Assembly (NCBI GenBank): GCA_004369045.1
Contig: ML213507.1
Coordinates: 447,334 to 511,333 of the forward strand
Source: Heliocybe sulcata
Taxonomy: Eukaryota > Basidiomycota > Agaricomycetes > Gloeophyllales > Gloeophyllaceae
DNA: 64,000 nt
Direction: 5' to 3'
Positions 1 through 10,461 of this stretch are shown here, piece by piece. The translations under genes were made by a program, and so were the position numbers. Every line of letters begins with the position of its first letter. Position 1 is the first letter of the stretch. The notes under the pieces are model-generated. The model was given only the letters and a program-made list of their open reading frames with translations, searched no databases and was not told the origin of the DNA.

Positions 1-1251
1 ATGTGAATACCCAGACCTACCTCCTCACCCACGATGTCGCCTCTCCCTTGATGCCGACGAACCAGGAGTTTACGACCTGGCCAAAGGACGACCACACTCG
101 GTACAATGACACGTTATTCCAGCTGCACCTGATCGACGCGCATGATGGCGAGGCGTGGAAGAGCAAGTCCGGCCACTTCAGGCTTGTGCACGTTCCGACG
201 AAGGTGTCGATGTGGACGTACCAAAACCAGCTGCCGGATTGGGCATTTAAGCAGCAGGAGATCAACGGGAACAAGAACGCTGCTGAGAAGACGGCGACGT
301 GGTACGTCGATGAGATCGTTGACAGTGAAGGTACCTGCATCATTCGCTTGAGGTGCTTCTCAGGCGTACTGATACGGCCATTTAGCGGACCCCTCCCTAC
401 CGGATCGAACGGGTGATGCGCCAGCGAAGGAGCCCAAATCGATGAACTTCTTCAAGAAGTTCGGGGAGTTGCAGATCCTCATGCTGCAGCACAACGCCGG
501 TCTCACTGCGAGCCACCCCTATGCCAGCAGCCCGATCAACTGGCCCTTCTTATTGAGTGGCATCAGTTTCTGGACGAACGCGGACGAGAATAAGCAGATC
601 TATCTGATTGGCAACCTCATCGGCTGGTGGGCTTGCGTCACGGCGATTGCTGTGTTCATTGGCATAATTGGTGCGGATTTGTTGGCTAGGCGGCGAAATA
701 TCGAGCCTATTCCCGACCGTAAGTGCCGCGATATATTGTCGTTCGACTGCTCCTGATATGGCGTCTGTCTATCAGCTGTTCGCAACCGGTTGTGGAACAA
801 CACTGGGTTCTTCGTCCTGGTATGGGCTGTGCATTACTTCCCCTTCTTCCTCATGAGCCGGCAACTCTTCGTCCATCACTACTTACCGTCGCACATTGCC
901 TCGGCCCTGGTAGCTGGCTCTGTTCTACACTATATCCTGTCGGATGACACTCTCAACTACCCGATATCGGTAAGAGGGGACAAGATGCAGCCCAGGGCTC
1001 GGACATACGCGGATCTGGGAATGAGGGGGCCCGCCGCCCTGCTTGGGTTCACGTTTGCACTTTTCTGCTTGTTCGTGTATATCGCACCTCTCACGTATGG
1101 GACACCTGGGTACGTGTTTCTTTCTTTGTTCGTAGTAGCCCCGCGCTGATGGTCCATCTATTACAGCCTTGACGGTCAGCAGGTCAACGCAAGACGGCTG
1201 TTGTCCACCTGGACCCTGCACTTCGCAGCTAAAGCCACCGACGGCGCATAG
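1..1251 (+). CDS. PMT4: Protein O-mannosyltransferase, Pmt4-like (3' part)
   Basis: Catalyses transfer of mannose from dolichyl-phosphate-mannose to Ser/Thr of proteins in the ER membrane. The gene is cut by the left window edge; visible exons are 1-330, 386-718, 776-1109 and 1167-1251, all joined in frame by GT..AG introns. The first exon carries the end of the lumenal MIR region, including THDVASPLMPTNQEFTTW, a strongly conserved PMT motif. The rest encodes the C-terminal membrane segments (around GWWACVTAIAVFIGIIGADL, VHYFPFFLMS and LGFTFALFCLFVYIAPL). The tail TYGTPG...STWTLHFA fits the Pmt4/POMT1 subfamily better than Pmt1 or Pmt2; that assignment is from memory of the family. It converges on the F-box gene to its right with about 320 bp between them. 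Confidence 0.9.
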
Positions 1252-1573
1252 TCGATGTAGGTTTTGATTCGTTGCTTTCTTTGCTCTGAGTCCTGCTTGA
1301 TCGCAAAATCACTGTATATAATCGGCCTCCAAAATCCATGGATAATCTCTGATCAATAAATGATCATCCACCCGTCCCAGTGTAACTCTACCGAGCATAG
1401 GTACTCTGAGTTCCGCGTGCTATCGCTTCTCTCGCTTCGATGTTCATGCTCGCTACTCAGCAGTGCACGGATCTTCAAGCGATTCCGTGAATACCCGGCT
1501 GTTGGTCGTCGATCTTGAGAGCAATGATACTTCTCCAGTAAGTAGCAACCCTCGGCGTAGATGAGATGACAGG
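1252..1573. other. Convergent 3' spacer
   Basis: Short spacer between the 3' ends of the PMT4-like gene and the F-box gene. It should hold both 3' UTRs. An AATAAA-like stretch (tcaataaatg) lies near 1350. Nothing else stands out. Confidence 0.5.
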
Positions 1574-3148
1574 TCAATACCGCTCCCATGGCTGTCGCTC
1601 CACCAACTCCTCCGCGATTACACCGCACGAGACAGTCCATCTCCTGGTTTTGTCCTCCTCATATCCACTATGCATGCGGATATCTGCCTTCTTCAATGCA
1701 ACAGTAGCAACATTGTCCGGATCCTCCGGCCACGTAACTACGCGAGATTTGAGCATGTGCGTGACCAGGGAGCACGTGAAAGGTTCAGACTCGACGGACA
1801 GGATGAGTTCTTCGAGATTAGGTAGCAGGCGCGGCTCGCAACGGTACGGCCCAGGAACGCTATGCGTGATCCGCACCATGAATTCATCTGTCCGTCCGTC
1901 GAACGGGTCGTTCGCTTCCGGGCCTGTGATACTAAGTTTTCGGAGAGATCCCATCAGCTCGAGCATGTTTATAAAGTCCTCGAGCGTATCGAAAGGTGGC
2001 TGTATCGAGTGGAGGTCGAGGGTTTCGAGGGCTATGCCAGATTCGATGAACATGGAGGACCACACGTCGTATGATCCTACTTTGCTGAATAAGGAGGATA
2101 TCTCGAGGTGCTTGAGTGCCGGTGCAATGATGGATTCCGCTATGGCATCGAAGATGCCGCTTGTATGTGTAGCAAGCTTCAAAAATTGCAGTCCGGGAAG
2201 GACGACTTTCTCGGGAACGTCCGTCTTGTCCTCCACCTCGGCGTCCCAGTTCCTGTTAAGCTCGAGGGTGCAAGTTCGGAGTGCCGTGCACTTCCGTAAG
2301 GCGTTGACGCACTCCCGGGGTCGGTGGATGGAGCGGATGTGGAGGCTTGTGAGGTTCTCCCATGGCATATTGGCCATGTCGAGATAGAGGAAGTGAGCCC
2401 ACGACACCTTCAGCGACTCGATGCAGGGCGTCCATATGAGGAAATCCCTAGGCAGCCGGAAAACGACCGAGATGTCCAGTCTCTCCAGGTAAGGAAAGCG
2501 GACGCCGCCTAATGTCTCCCCTGATAGCGCGAAAAAGTGCAGCACTCGGCACTGGGGTAAATATTCTCGAAGGATGTGCAGCATGTCGGGCCCATCCGGG
2601 ACAATGTCCACCCCGTCCCGGTTGTCAGCGTAGTGCAGGCTGAGAGGGCGAACGCCTGCTCGTGACAGCCATGTCCGCATGAGTTCGGCCTTAGTAAGGT
2701 GAGTACGAGGCTCGTCCCGCTGGCCCATCTCGATCTTGAGAGAACACCACAGCGCAGACGTGGACAGGGCAGTCCGTCTCCAGGTACTGCAAACTTGAGT
2801 AAGGAGAAGCGGGGCGCTGAGTCGGTGAGGAATGATGAAGGTGTTTCCGGGTAGGCAGTCAACGAATATGTGCGACAGGAGCTCCAGTGGTAGTCGGCGT
2901 AGCGGCGAGAGCAAGCCTTTGCATTCGTCCATCTGCGCTCGTATAGCATCACGTTCGCGGATGCGCTGTGCTAAGCGTTCCCGCAGCGTAGCAATCTCCG
3001 AGTCAACGGACTGGAGCACGCCGTACGAGTCGCTCAAATATCCGCGGAGTGTTGCGTCTTCCATGCCAGAGGGCGGGTCGTTACTTCTGCGAAGGTGCTC
3101 AATAGCTGGCTCGGCTGTCCATCCTTTCTGTACGCGGCCTGCGTTCAT
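1574..3148 (-). CDS. F-box-like LRR protein
   Basis: Single-exon gene for a 524-residue protein. It starts with a coiled-coil-like stretch (SEIATLRERLAQRIRERDAI, about residues 50-75), followed by an F-box core LPLELLSHIFVDCLP at about residue 85 and the typical VCSTWRRTALSTSALWCSLK continuation. The remaining 380 residues look like degenerate leucine-rich repeats (LERLDIS, LKHLEIS, LETLDLHS, LRKLSIT). This is the layout of the large agaricomycete F-box family, whose members are presumed SCF ubiquitin-ligase substrate adaptors; the substrate is unknown. A related gene lies at 56.6-58.2 kb. The first Met is used because no better upstream start is visible; a later Met (MEDATL) is possible. Confidence 0.85.
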   Translation of the reverse strand: MNAGRVQKGWTAEPAIEHLRRSNDPPSGMEDATLRGYLSDSYGVLQSVDSEIATLRERLAQRIRERDAIRAQMDECKGLLSPLRRLPLELLSHIFVDCLPGNTFIIPHRLSAPLLLTQVCSTWRRTALSTSALWCSLKIEMGQRDEPRTHLTKAELMRTWLSRAGVRPLSLHYADNRDGVDIVPDGPDMLHILREYLPQCRVLHFFALSGETLGGVRFPYLERLDISVVFRLPRDFLIWTPCIESLKVSWAHFLYLDMANMPWENLTSLHIRSIHRPRECVNALRKCTALRTCTLELNRNWDAEVEDKTDVPEKVVLPGLQFLKLATHTSGIFDAIAESIIAPALKHLEISSLFSKVGSYDVWSSMFIESGIALETLDLHSIQPPFDTLEDFINMLELMGSLRKLSITGPEANDPFDGRTDEFMVRITHSVPGPYRCEPRLLPNLEELILSVESEPFTCSLVTHMLKSRVVTWPEDPDNVATVALKKADIRMHSGYEEDKTRRWTVSCGVIAEELVERQPWERY

Positions 3149-4129
3149 TACTGAGCAATGCGTGCTGGAGTAGCAGACCTATATTGCCGCGCTTACCAGC
3201 GGAGATATGATGCTGCGCCATTCAAGGAGACTTGAATTGACGAGAAGACAGAGGAAGTTGGCGCTCGCTATCGTTTGCAGCACCCTCACAGCAGCCGACG
3301 ACGCTTTCTTGACAAGACAAGACAATGGCGAGTACTGAGACATCTCAGCCAAGGCCGGGACTTCCCATCATGATCAGGAAAGGCACGTGTAAGCCACGCG
3401 AAACGTACAGCCACCAGCGATTAGCCTCTTTGCTTGCCACATCCTCATTCAGGATAACTACCTCTGCAACTTCAGTGCAATGGAGTGTATTCGCAAGGCT
3501 ATATGACCAATGAAGGAGCACCCAAGAGGGTTTTTTTCTGCCCGCTGATTGGCTCGGAGGGACCCTACTCCTGGTTATATCCACTCGAATTCGTGGCATT
3601 TACCACCGGGTCACGTAAATATGTTTCCCCCTCATCAAGCCTCCACTGTAATTGCAGGGCGTCAGAAGTTGCTAATACATATACTGCGAAATCTCGTCTT
3701 AAATCAAACTATAACTGGGCAACATACCACAGAAGAATCGAACTTTCTGACACTCACCCCTGTCAACTAGTGCGCGGATCATTTCCTCGTTTGAGGCAGA
3801 AATCTGGAATGCCGGGCCTTCGTTCGTCTTATGAAGACGTATATCTGCCACCTTTAAGGGAGCTGCCTTGCCGGCAGGCTTGTCAAAAGGTAGCAGCACG
3901 ACAACAGGGTCAGCCGCCCGAAACGCAGCTACTCACATGCATATGCTGCATTCGCCAACTGCAGGCGGAGGACTGCGGAATATTAACATACATGTGCCAA
4001 CGGCAGAAGATGCACGCGCACCTATGCCGTCGTCAATACAATGGGAAATGCCACAGAGCAAGCTGGCGGGGAGGTGCGTAGGCCGATAGCAGTGATACAT
4101 GCGATACGATGCGACGTAAGGCGGGCGAT
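3149..4129. other. Spacer with an unexplained open stretch
   Basis: No assignable gene. On the minus strand, 3899-3699 reads through a protein-like peptide containing KVADIRLHKTNEGPAFQ and SASNEEMIRALVDRGE, flanked by a GTGAGT donor on its upstream side (about 3935) and another GTGAGT near 3766. It could be a further exon of the weak gene model at 4130-4943 or a leftover of another gene. I could not join it in frame. Confidence 0.3.
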
Positions 4130-4943
4130 CTATCCTCCAGAGAGATACCATCTCTGGGGAAAATTTCTGTTGCATAGCAAGTCTATACGAAGAGCCAAAG
4201 TCCGACAGGTTATTAGATGCTGAGCTTTGTGGGTCTCCAGTGCCGGGGCTTAGCGCTTAGCATTGTACTACCCAGATACGTCACTCAGTTAGAGAGAGCT
4301 CTCGGTATTCTGCAGACGCACCTGAATCTTGGTATCTGTCTTCAGCAGGACCACTCAAAAATGGGCCTGGAATCCCCTTCAGTCAGCCTTATTCTTTTCC
4401 TCAAACACCACCATAAGACCTACAGGTTCTGGCGAACGTTGGGTGATCCGAATTAATCAAACAAGCACCGATCGCCCAATCAATATTCCCCCCAGCCGTA
4501 TCAACAGGGGCCTTGCTCTGAACCGAGGAGTCGGAGAACATGGCTAATGAGCCCCAATAACTTCGGTCGACGATATATTTCCACTGCTCGTCTCCTTCAG
4601 CAGGCGGTTCGTCTATCTGTATCGCGACGATAGCAAGACTTTTGGACTTGATAGCTTGCTTGTACTGGCGGGCTACATTTTGAATGTGTTCTCGACCATG
4701 AATGAGGTGCCGGGCGTGAGCGCTCCATGGCGCGAAGGTATAGATCAGGGTGCATGGTGCAAGCTGGATGGCTTCTTATAGATGACGGGAGTCATGGCCG
4801 GAGAGACAAGTAATGAGCCCGTCAGATGTCGTACTAAGGTGAGCAAGATGCTCTCGAGTGAGGCCGCCCGCGGCGCCGAGCAGGTTGTGTGCGAGACACA
4901 GACATAGGATAACAGTAAAGGCGCAGTTGAACATAAGTAACAT
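4130..4943 (-). CDS. Possible small secreted protein, unrecognised
   Basis: Weak model with four exons on the minus strand: 4943-4835, 4774-4424, 4366-4322 and 4248-4130, together 624 nt (207 residues). The start MLLMFNCAFTVILCLCLAHN looks like a signal peptide. The second exon holds a long protein-like stretch (LAPCTLIYTFAPWSAHARHL, LAIVAIQIDEPPAEGDEQW, SYWGSLAMFSDSSVQSKAP). Without splicing the first two exons are interrupted by a TAA at 4776-4778. A 60 nt intron GTACGA..AAG with a TGACT branch-like site removes it and keeps frame. The AAG acceptors are weaker than usual and the 3' end is uncertain: more exons toward 3.7 kb are possible. I recognise no family. FAPWSAH loosely recalls a thioredoxin-like FYAPWC but that is not evidence of function. 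Confidence 0.35.
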
Positions 4944-6136
4944 CGAACTATCCTCTCGCCGAGAGGAACGCGTACTTGGGGTCGCTCGCCCTGCGCCTGC
5001 TACATACGACGGAGGTCGTTCGCCGTAGGTGGCCTCGGTGCCAACATAGGTACCAAGGCAGCTATCTATTTAGGCTGCATGACGCGTGACGGGTGACAGC
5101 TTCCACGTGCTCTTGCTCGAGATCTAGAGATGAAGAGAAGAGGCTCCGATGCGTCGAACAAGGTAGGCATTAATTGTGGCAGTTTTGGTGCAGAATAATG
5201 GCGAATAGTCGGCAAGAGGAGACCGGCCTGCCAGCGCAGTCATGGCATGCTCGTTTATCAACGGCGGAGCAAGCCCATACGCCGTTGTCTAATCCCCAGG
5301 TCCGTGTACGTGAACATAGGCCTCATAGAATCCATAAAGTGGAAGTGAAATTAGGATAGCAGAGGGAGAGAGGATGGTAGTGCATGCGGATAATACCTCA
5401 ACTCTTTATTCCAGGCCCTAACAATTTTGAAAGAAAGGTCAATGACCCTGATAGCAATATTTATGACGATCACGCTACCGGATTGTCGTTGCAGAGAATG
5501 ATCGATGAAATCCCACCATGCACGCTTCCATATATACGTAGGCCTTCAAGCTGCTAAAAAGCCAGCCCATTGTGGAGGATCATCTGTGGCAGCTCAAAGT
5601 AGATACTTCTGCACCCACGATATGAGCAGGCTGTATAATTAAAATCGATACACTCACCAACCCGCACCCGGAAGAGGTACCTTCTCTGACTGACAACCTA
5701 CATCGAAGTCGGGTGACTCTACCCACTCCGTCGAAAACGCTAAGGCGCTGCGAAGAAAGAAAAGAAAGGCGAAACAGCAGGAAACTGGTCACCAAGGGGT
5801 CAGAACCGAGCAAAGGTGTCGCAGTCAGACAAGGCAGCACACTGTGAGAAGAGCGGACGGCGAAGCCGACAATGCGGTAGATTGTGTCCGCGGACCGACT
5901 GGACAATATACAAACAGCAAGTACCTAAGCAGACGAGAGATCGGGAAAGAAAATACAAAAAATACAGATAGGAGCAAGACCCATAAAGATAACGCCGCGC
6001 CTGCAAGAGCCGGCCCAGTTCGGCCCAGTGGACCTCGCATAGAGGGGGAGGCCTGATATTCTAGACATCGACAGCAGGCGTCTTGTTCGCAAGCAACGAA
6101 GGCGCTAGGCCAGGAAGACCAAAGACAGCCGGATGT
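4944..6136. other. Spacer without recognisable gene
   Basis: About 1.2 kb between the weak secreted-protein model and the 3' end of the RanBD1 gene. Open frames here are short and low-complexity, with no recognisable domain on either strand. Confidence 0.5.
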
Positions 6137-8493
6137 CTATTTTTTGCTCAGGTGAGGACTCAACGTCACCATCTTGGAGAACTCTTCCAACTCTTTTATG
6201 GAAGACTTGCCCGCCTACGAAGCCCAAATCAGCAACTCGACCGGGAGCTTGGTGAAGTCGGGGCTGACCTTCAGGGCATACACGACGAGCTCAGTTCCTT
6301 CGCCCTTCTCCACGCCCTTCGCCTCCTTAAGTGTCACCCGTAGCACGCCCTCCTCGTCGCTGAACGTACACCGTACAGTCGGCCGCAAACGCACATTCAT
6401 CCCGAGCTTCAACACCTGTTCTCTCCTGAACACTACATTTCAAGGACCTTCAGCCTCTACGCAAAAGGGACGTAAGCATAGTGAAGACCGACCTAGGCGC
6501 TCCTTCTTATCATCCTTACGCGATAACAACTTTATATGTCCCCGCCCGCAATCGGCAAATTCCTTGTGCCCATGCCTGACGAGGAGCCTGACGGACTTCA
6601 TCTCCGCGAGGACATTTTCGTCCTCTTCGCCCGTTGTATCTGTGATCATGCCGTCAGCACTTCACGGACAAAGTTCGAGGAGGAAGGCCTCACAATCATG
6701 ACTACTCGGCGTGTGGGCGGGCCTGGCGAGTGCATCCTCCAGCTGCGCTGACTCCTCTTTGGAGCCAAGCGCAACAGACGAAGATAGCACGCCCGCCGAT
6801 CCATCCTCGCCCGAGAACACGCGCCACGCTGGCGGACTCGGTTTCGCCTCATCAGAGTCACGCGCACGCTTGACGCCAAATGCTGATGTTGTCTGCGAAG
6901 ATGTGAATGCAGAGAAGGCGTTCGTCTGGACGGTCTGCAAGGGCGCGGTCAGCAGCGTTGACCGGAACGTGTCACGGTAAGAACCCTACCGAGCTTGCGG
7001 AGAACGCTGAAGGAATCATGGGCCCCGGTTTGGCTCCCCATGAAGTTGTGGAGCTCCACGCTGGGCTTGGAGTACCAGTGCTAATGGTAGTGGTGCTCTT
7101 GGATTGCTATTAAAGTCCGTTAGAGGGGGGTTCCGTAGACCACATACAGGATGGCGGTGTATTCTTACTGAGGTAGAGGCGAACGCCGAAGGAATGGTAT
7201 ATGGCGACTTGACTCCCCACTTAGTTGCAGAGCCCCAAGCGGGACTGGAAGTGGCAGTGGTAGTTGGCGGCTGATATTGTAGGATCAGAGACGGCACAGC
7301 TACTATCCAATATGAAAGATGCACGTACTGGTTGGAAGGCGAAAATGTCATCGACCGAGTCGGTATCGACTTCAGAGCTAAGGGCCGATTGAGATATGCT
7401 TTCGGAGACGTCGTCCACCATAGACGAGCCAGGTGCAGGGGCATCAGAGGTGGCGGCCGCCTTACTAGATTCCGGCGAGAGGTCTGACAATGGGGCAGGG
7501 GCTGCTGCCTGTGATTCACTTGAATCCGCGGGAGTATCGCCGAGATCTTCGTGATCTACGGCGATCTGAATGACACCAGTCAGTAATTAGAAACGTTCGA
7601 CAGTGCATGGATAGATGCGAGGACCGGAGCTTCAAGGTAGTAATCGCCAAGAAGTCGGCAGAGGAGGGGCCGGAGCATCCGGATGCGAACGTGAAGGACC
7701 TACTGGAATATCGACACTGCTACTCGGGTATTCTTGAACAGCCGCTACAGCATCCGCCGTGGATTCCGACTGAGATTCACCCATCTTCACATCGAATGAA
7801 GGCTACAGAAAATCCGTTAGCTCGCATATTTTACTGGGCTTGGATTCACCGACCTCTTCAACATTTCTCTCTGGGGAGCAGGATCTACGCTTCTTGCGAG
7901 GAGACTGAGCCTCCTGACTACGGTCAGCCTTGCAGTTCTACACGAGGGTCATGCGTTGCTCACTTCAACCTGCGCCACACGACATTTTTCAGCAGCGGAA
8001 CGAGCAGTGGGAACAAGGGCGCTTACATAGTCATCGTTTTCTTCTTCTTGCACTGTGGTTGGCGGGGAGGAAGATGCCTCGTCGCTGACCTGTCATTGTA
8101 CTGTCGGCGTGTGGCGCTGGTGTTAACATCTGTGGCACTTACGTTATCGGATTCACTGCTATCGGACGTGGTCATGGCCGTGTCCGAAGGGGATCCTGAC
8201 GTGGATATGGTAGCGTCTGAGGTGTTGGATGAGCTGCGCTTGCGCTTGCCCAGACGTATCCTGGTGAGTTGATGAGCGACGAGGTTCGACTCGAAGAAAT
8301 CACAAGTCATGATGGCAGGATGCTCTTCTCCAGTGATAGTCGGGACCGACATCACTCACCTCGAGGGGTTCGGTAGTTGTAGTGGGAAGCGATATGGCGT
8401 GTTCCTAGTCAGGCCGTATCCAACGGCAGCTGCAACAGTCGCAACGCCACAGCAAACCAGCTGAAAATCAGTAATAATGGGTAACATCGACAT
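6137..8493 (-). CDS. RanBD1-domain Ran-binding protein with N-terminal hydrophobic segment
   Basis: Twelve exons on the minus strand join to 1596 nt (531 residues): 8493-8360, 8260-8143, 8089-7964, 7913-7854, 7802-7704, 7565-7329, 7270-7169, 7106-6990, 6934-6694, 6639-6520, 6432-6269, 6214-6137. Order of parts: a hydrophobic helix at residues 10-28 (LVCCGVATVAAAVGYGL), a Ser-rich acidic region, a basic nuclear-localisation-like motif PRKKRR at about 131, two similar SPAW..PSAF exons, SAF/SAFG motifs, then a RanBD1 domain from about 413 (YTTGEEDEN, CGRGHIKLLS, LFRREQVLKLGMNVRLRP, TELVVYALK). RanBD1 proteins such as Yrb2/RanBP3 and Nup50 bind Ran-GTP and act in nuclear transport. The domain call rests on the GEEDE start and the RREQVLK-NVRLRP core. 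The exon 4 donor (GTCGGT) is weak. The first exon was chosen because only its frame joins exon 2 correctly. Confidence 0.8.
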
Positions 8494-9102
8494 AGCAGAA
8501 TCAAGCGCGGCGCTGTCGATAGTGGTAGGAGTCGGAGCAGTGAGCAGGGCTGGGCAGAGGGCGCGGAAGGTGATCGTAGAGGTCGGAAGTGCACGGGCGC
8601 CACTTCCCTTGTTTATAAGTACTTTGGTCTAGCACGCTCGAGTGTCGCGGGAGCCTCATGTGGTCCATGCATCAGACTGCGACCTTCCTCGATAAGCATC
8701 GATGGTCGGCTATTCTTGAGAACTCTTAAACATATCTACGCGAGGTCTCTGCTACACGGCCCTCGGCCCAGCTTGCGCTGTATCTCAAACCCTCGAAGCT
8801 AATTGCAAGGATCCTAGCCGAGGTGGCCATAACAGGCACAAGCACCCTAAACAGGAGAGACGGCGAAGTCAGACGATCTGAGAGCCAATTTCTCGGGCGA
8901 CTGCTGCGATACTCGAAGACTCAAACTGTGCAAGGGCCATGCAGACACTCGAGAGGGAGCTTGCCAGAAAGCCAGCATAATATAGAGACAAACAGCGACA
9001 CAGGATCTTGAACTTGCGCAGCAGACGGAAGCAAATGCAGCGAGATTATTTGAGTCTGTTTGTCCTGTGGCTGATGATACCGTCTCCACTGTGGGTGCAG
9101 CA
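8494..9102. promoter_or_regulatory. Divergent spacer RanBD1 gene / VPS25
   Basis: About 600 bp between the start of the RanBD1 gene on the minus strand and the start of VPS25 on the plus strand. It should hold both promoters; no clear TATA box or repeated operator could be singled out. Confidence 0.4.
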
Positions 9103-9926
9103 ATGAATGGCTCGTTCAACTCATACAACACCTTCAGGTACGCTATCTCCCCTCGGCTGCTTTCATCGCCTCACAATCCACCAGGTTTCCTTCTCCCATC
9201 CATACACTCAGCGGAGCCCTTCTTCACGTGCGTAACCCGCCCGAGTATCTCCATCCGCAAAGTTCCTCACCCGAATCACGCTCGTACAGACAACAGCCGA
9301 ACCCAACCACCCAGTCGAAACAAACAGAGACATGGAGCCGCCTTATTCTCTCTTACGCGCGGCATCGCAATCTCTTCTTCGTCCGCGTCGAGGACGCTGA
9401 GACTGCGGGTGGGGAGTGGGACGAGATCCTGAGGAACGAGCGGATAAAGCGTGCGTGCTATCTACCGCGTCTGGCCCCTTATTTGTTAACCGTATCCGGA
9501 CTATAGGTAAGGTGATGCCCCCGCATCTCTCACATATCTTATCCGAAATGGTCGCGAAGAACCAAGCGGCATACGAGCCGCCCAAACAAACGCGCTCGGT
9601 TCTCCTCTACTGGCGCCTCCCCGAAGAGTGGGCTGAGGTCCTACACCAATGGGTCCGTACCCACTCTTTCTTCCATACCTTCGATCCCCTAAATTCCGAC
9701 CTGATCCGCCGCTGCGCTTGCCCTCCAGGTAACCTCCACCGGCCAACTCACCACCATCCTCACCTTCTACGAGATCACCGACCCACCAGTCCCCTCTCCC
9801 CTCTCCGGCATCCCAGCCGTCCTCCTGCGGAAAGCCATCGCGATACTAGGAAAGACAGGACGAGCGCAGATCATCTCGATTGCGGATGGGGAGGGCGCAA
9901 GGTTCTTTGCGGCTACGGGCAAATGA
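9103..9926 (+). CDS. VPS25: ESCRT-II subunit Vps25
   Basis: Vps25 is the winged-helix subunit of ESCRT-II (two copies per complex) and recruits ESCRT-III during multivesicular-body sorting. Exons 9103-9227, 9290-9450, 9507-9652 and 9729-9926 join to 630 nt (209 residues), close to the usual family length of about 180-200. Diagnostic parts are LPSIHSAEPFFT-QQPNPTTQSKQ followed by WSRLILSYARHRNLFF (the PPxY-like N-terminal winged helix region), the middle YWRLPEEWAEVLHQW, and the end GQLTTILTFYEIT..AQIISIADGEGARFFA. The first about 28 residues are not family-like. Either the true start lies elsewhere with an intron ending near 9184, or translation begins at the ATG chosen here. Confidence 0.9.
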
Positions 9927-10461
9927 CCGGTCAGAGCCCGGCGATTCGTGCGTGTATCACTAGACAGCTTGTGTGTATTGCTATTGTTGAAATGATAAAG
10001 ATTGGCTTTTGACTCTGGGGATCATGCGATTACGTACCTCCCGCTGCATCACCATTGAATTCTTGACTGCGCACGAATGTGCGGGAGAAGCAGGCGTAAC
10101 GTGAACGCGAGTCCTATCTCGAGATCACCAGATCCAGGGAGAAAAGCTTTGCTTCTAGCCCTTGATTGAGTACTTGCGAAGCGGTCCAGGGAGCCCACAA
10201 TTACTTCATGGCGATCCGGATCCCTTCGTCCAAGGCTTCTTGCCATGCTCATCGAATCGACGCAGGAACGCCAAATGGTGTCTCAGCGCGCATTCATCTC
10301 CATGAAGGTGGCCAAACATGTGTATGCAATAAATACAGACAATGCGTCTAGTTACAAGGGTTACAAGACATCAGCGACATAACTAGGACTATTTGTAAGA
10401 TATCATCGGGCACATATCAACTTGAACCCGTCCACGTCACTAATCCTTACCACGTTCCTGC
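9927..10461. other. Convergent 3' spacer
   Basis: Lies between the 3' ends of VPS25 and the MFS transporter. It contains an AT-rich patch near 10330 (gcaataaatac) that may serve as a polyadenylation region. No gene seen. Confidence 0.4.

Noticed and set aside
1566-2387. Long plus-strand open frame of 273 codons opposite the F-box gene
   Set aside because: It lies wholly antisense to a protein with clear F-box and LRR text and has no domain of its own; it is a shadow frame.
4776-4778. In-frame TAA that would make the secreted-protein candidate a pseudogene
   Set aside because: A 60-nt intron with proper ends and branch-like site removes it and restores frame, so decay is not the only reading.
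8361-8406. Alternative reading EHAISLPTTTTEPLE as the upstream exon of the RanBD1 gene
   Set aside because: It ends in phase 0 at the GTGAGT donor and would join exon 2 in the wrong frame; the hydrophobic-segment reading joins correctly.
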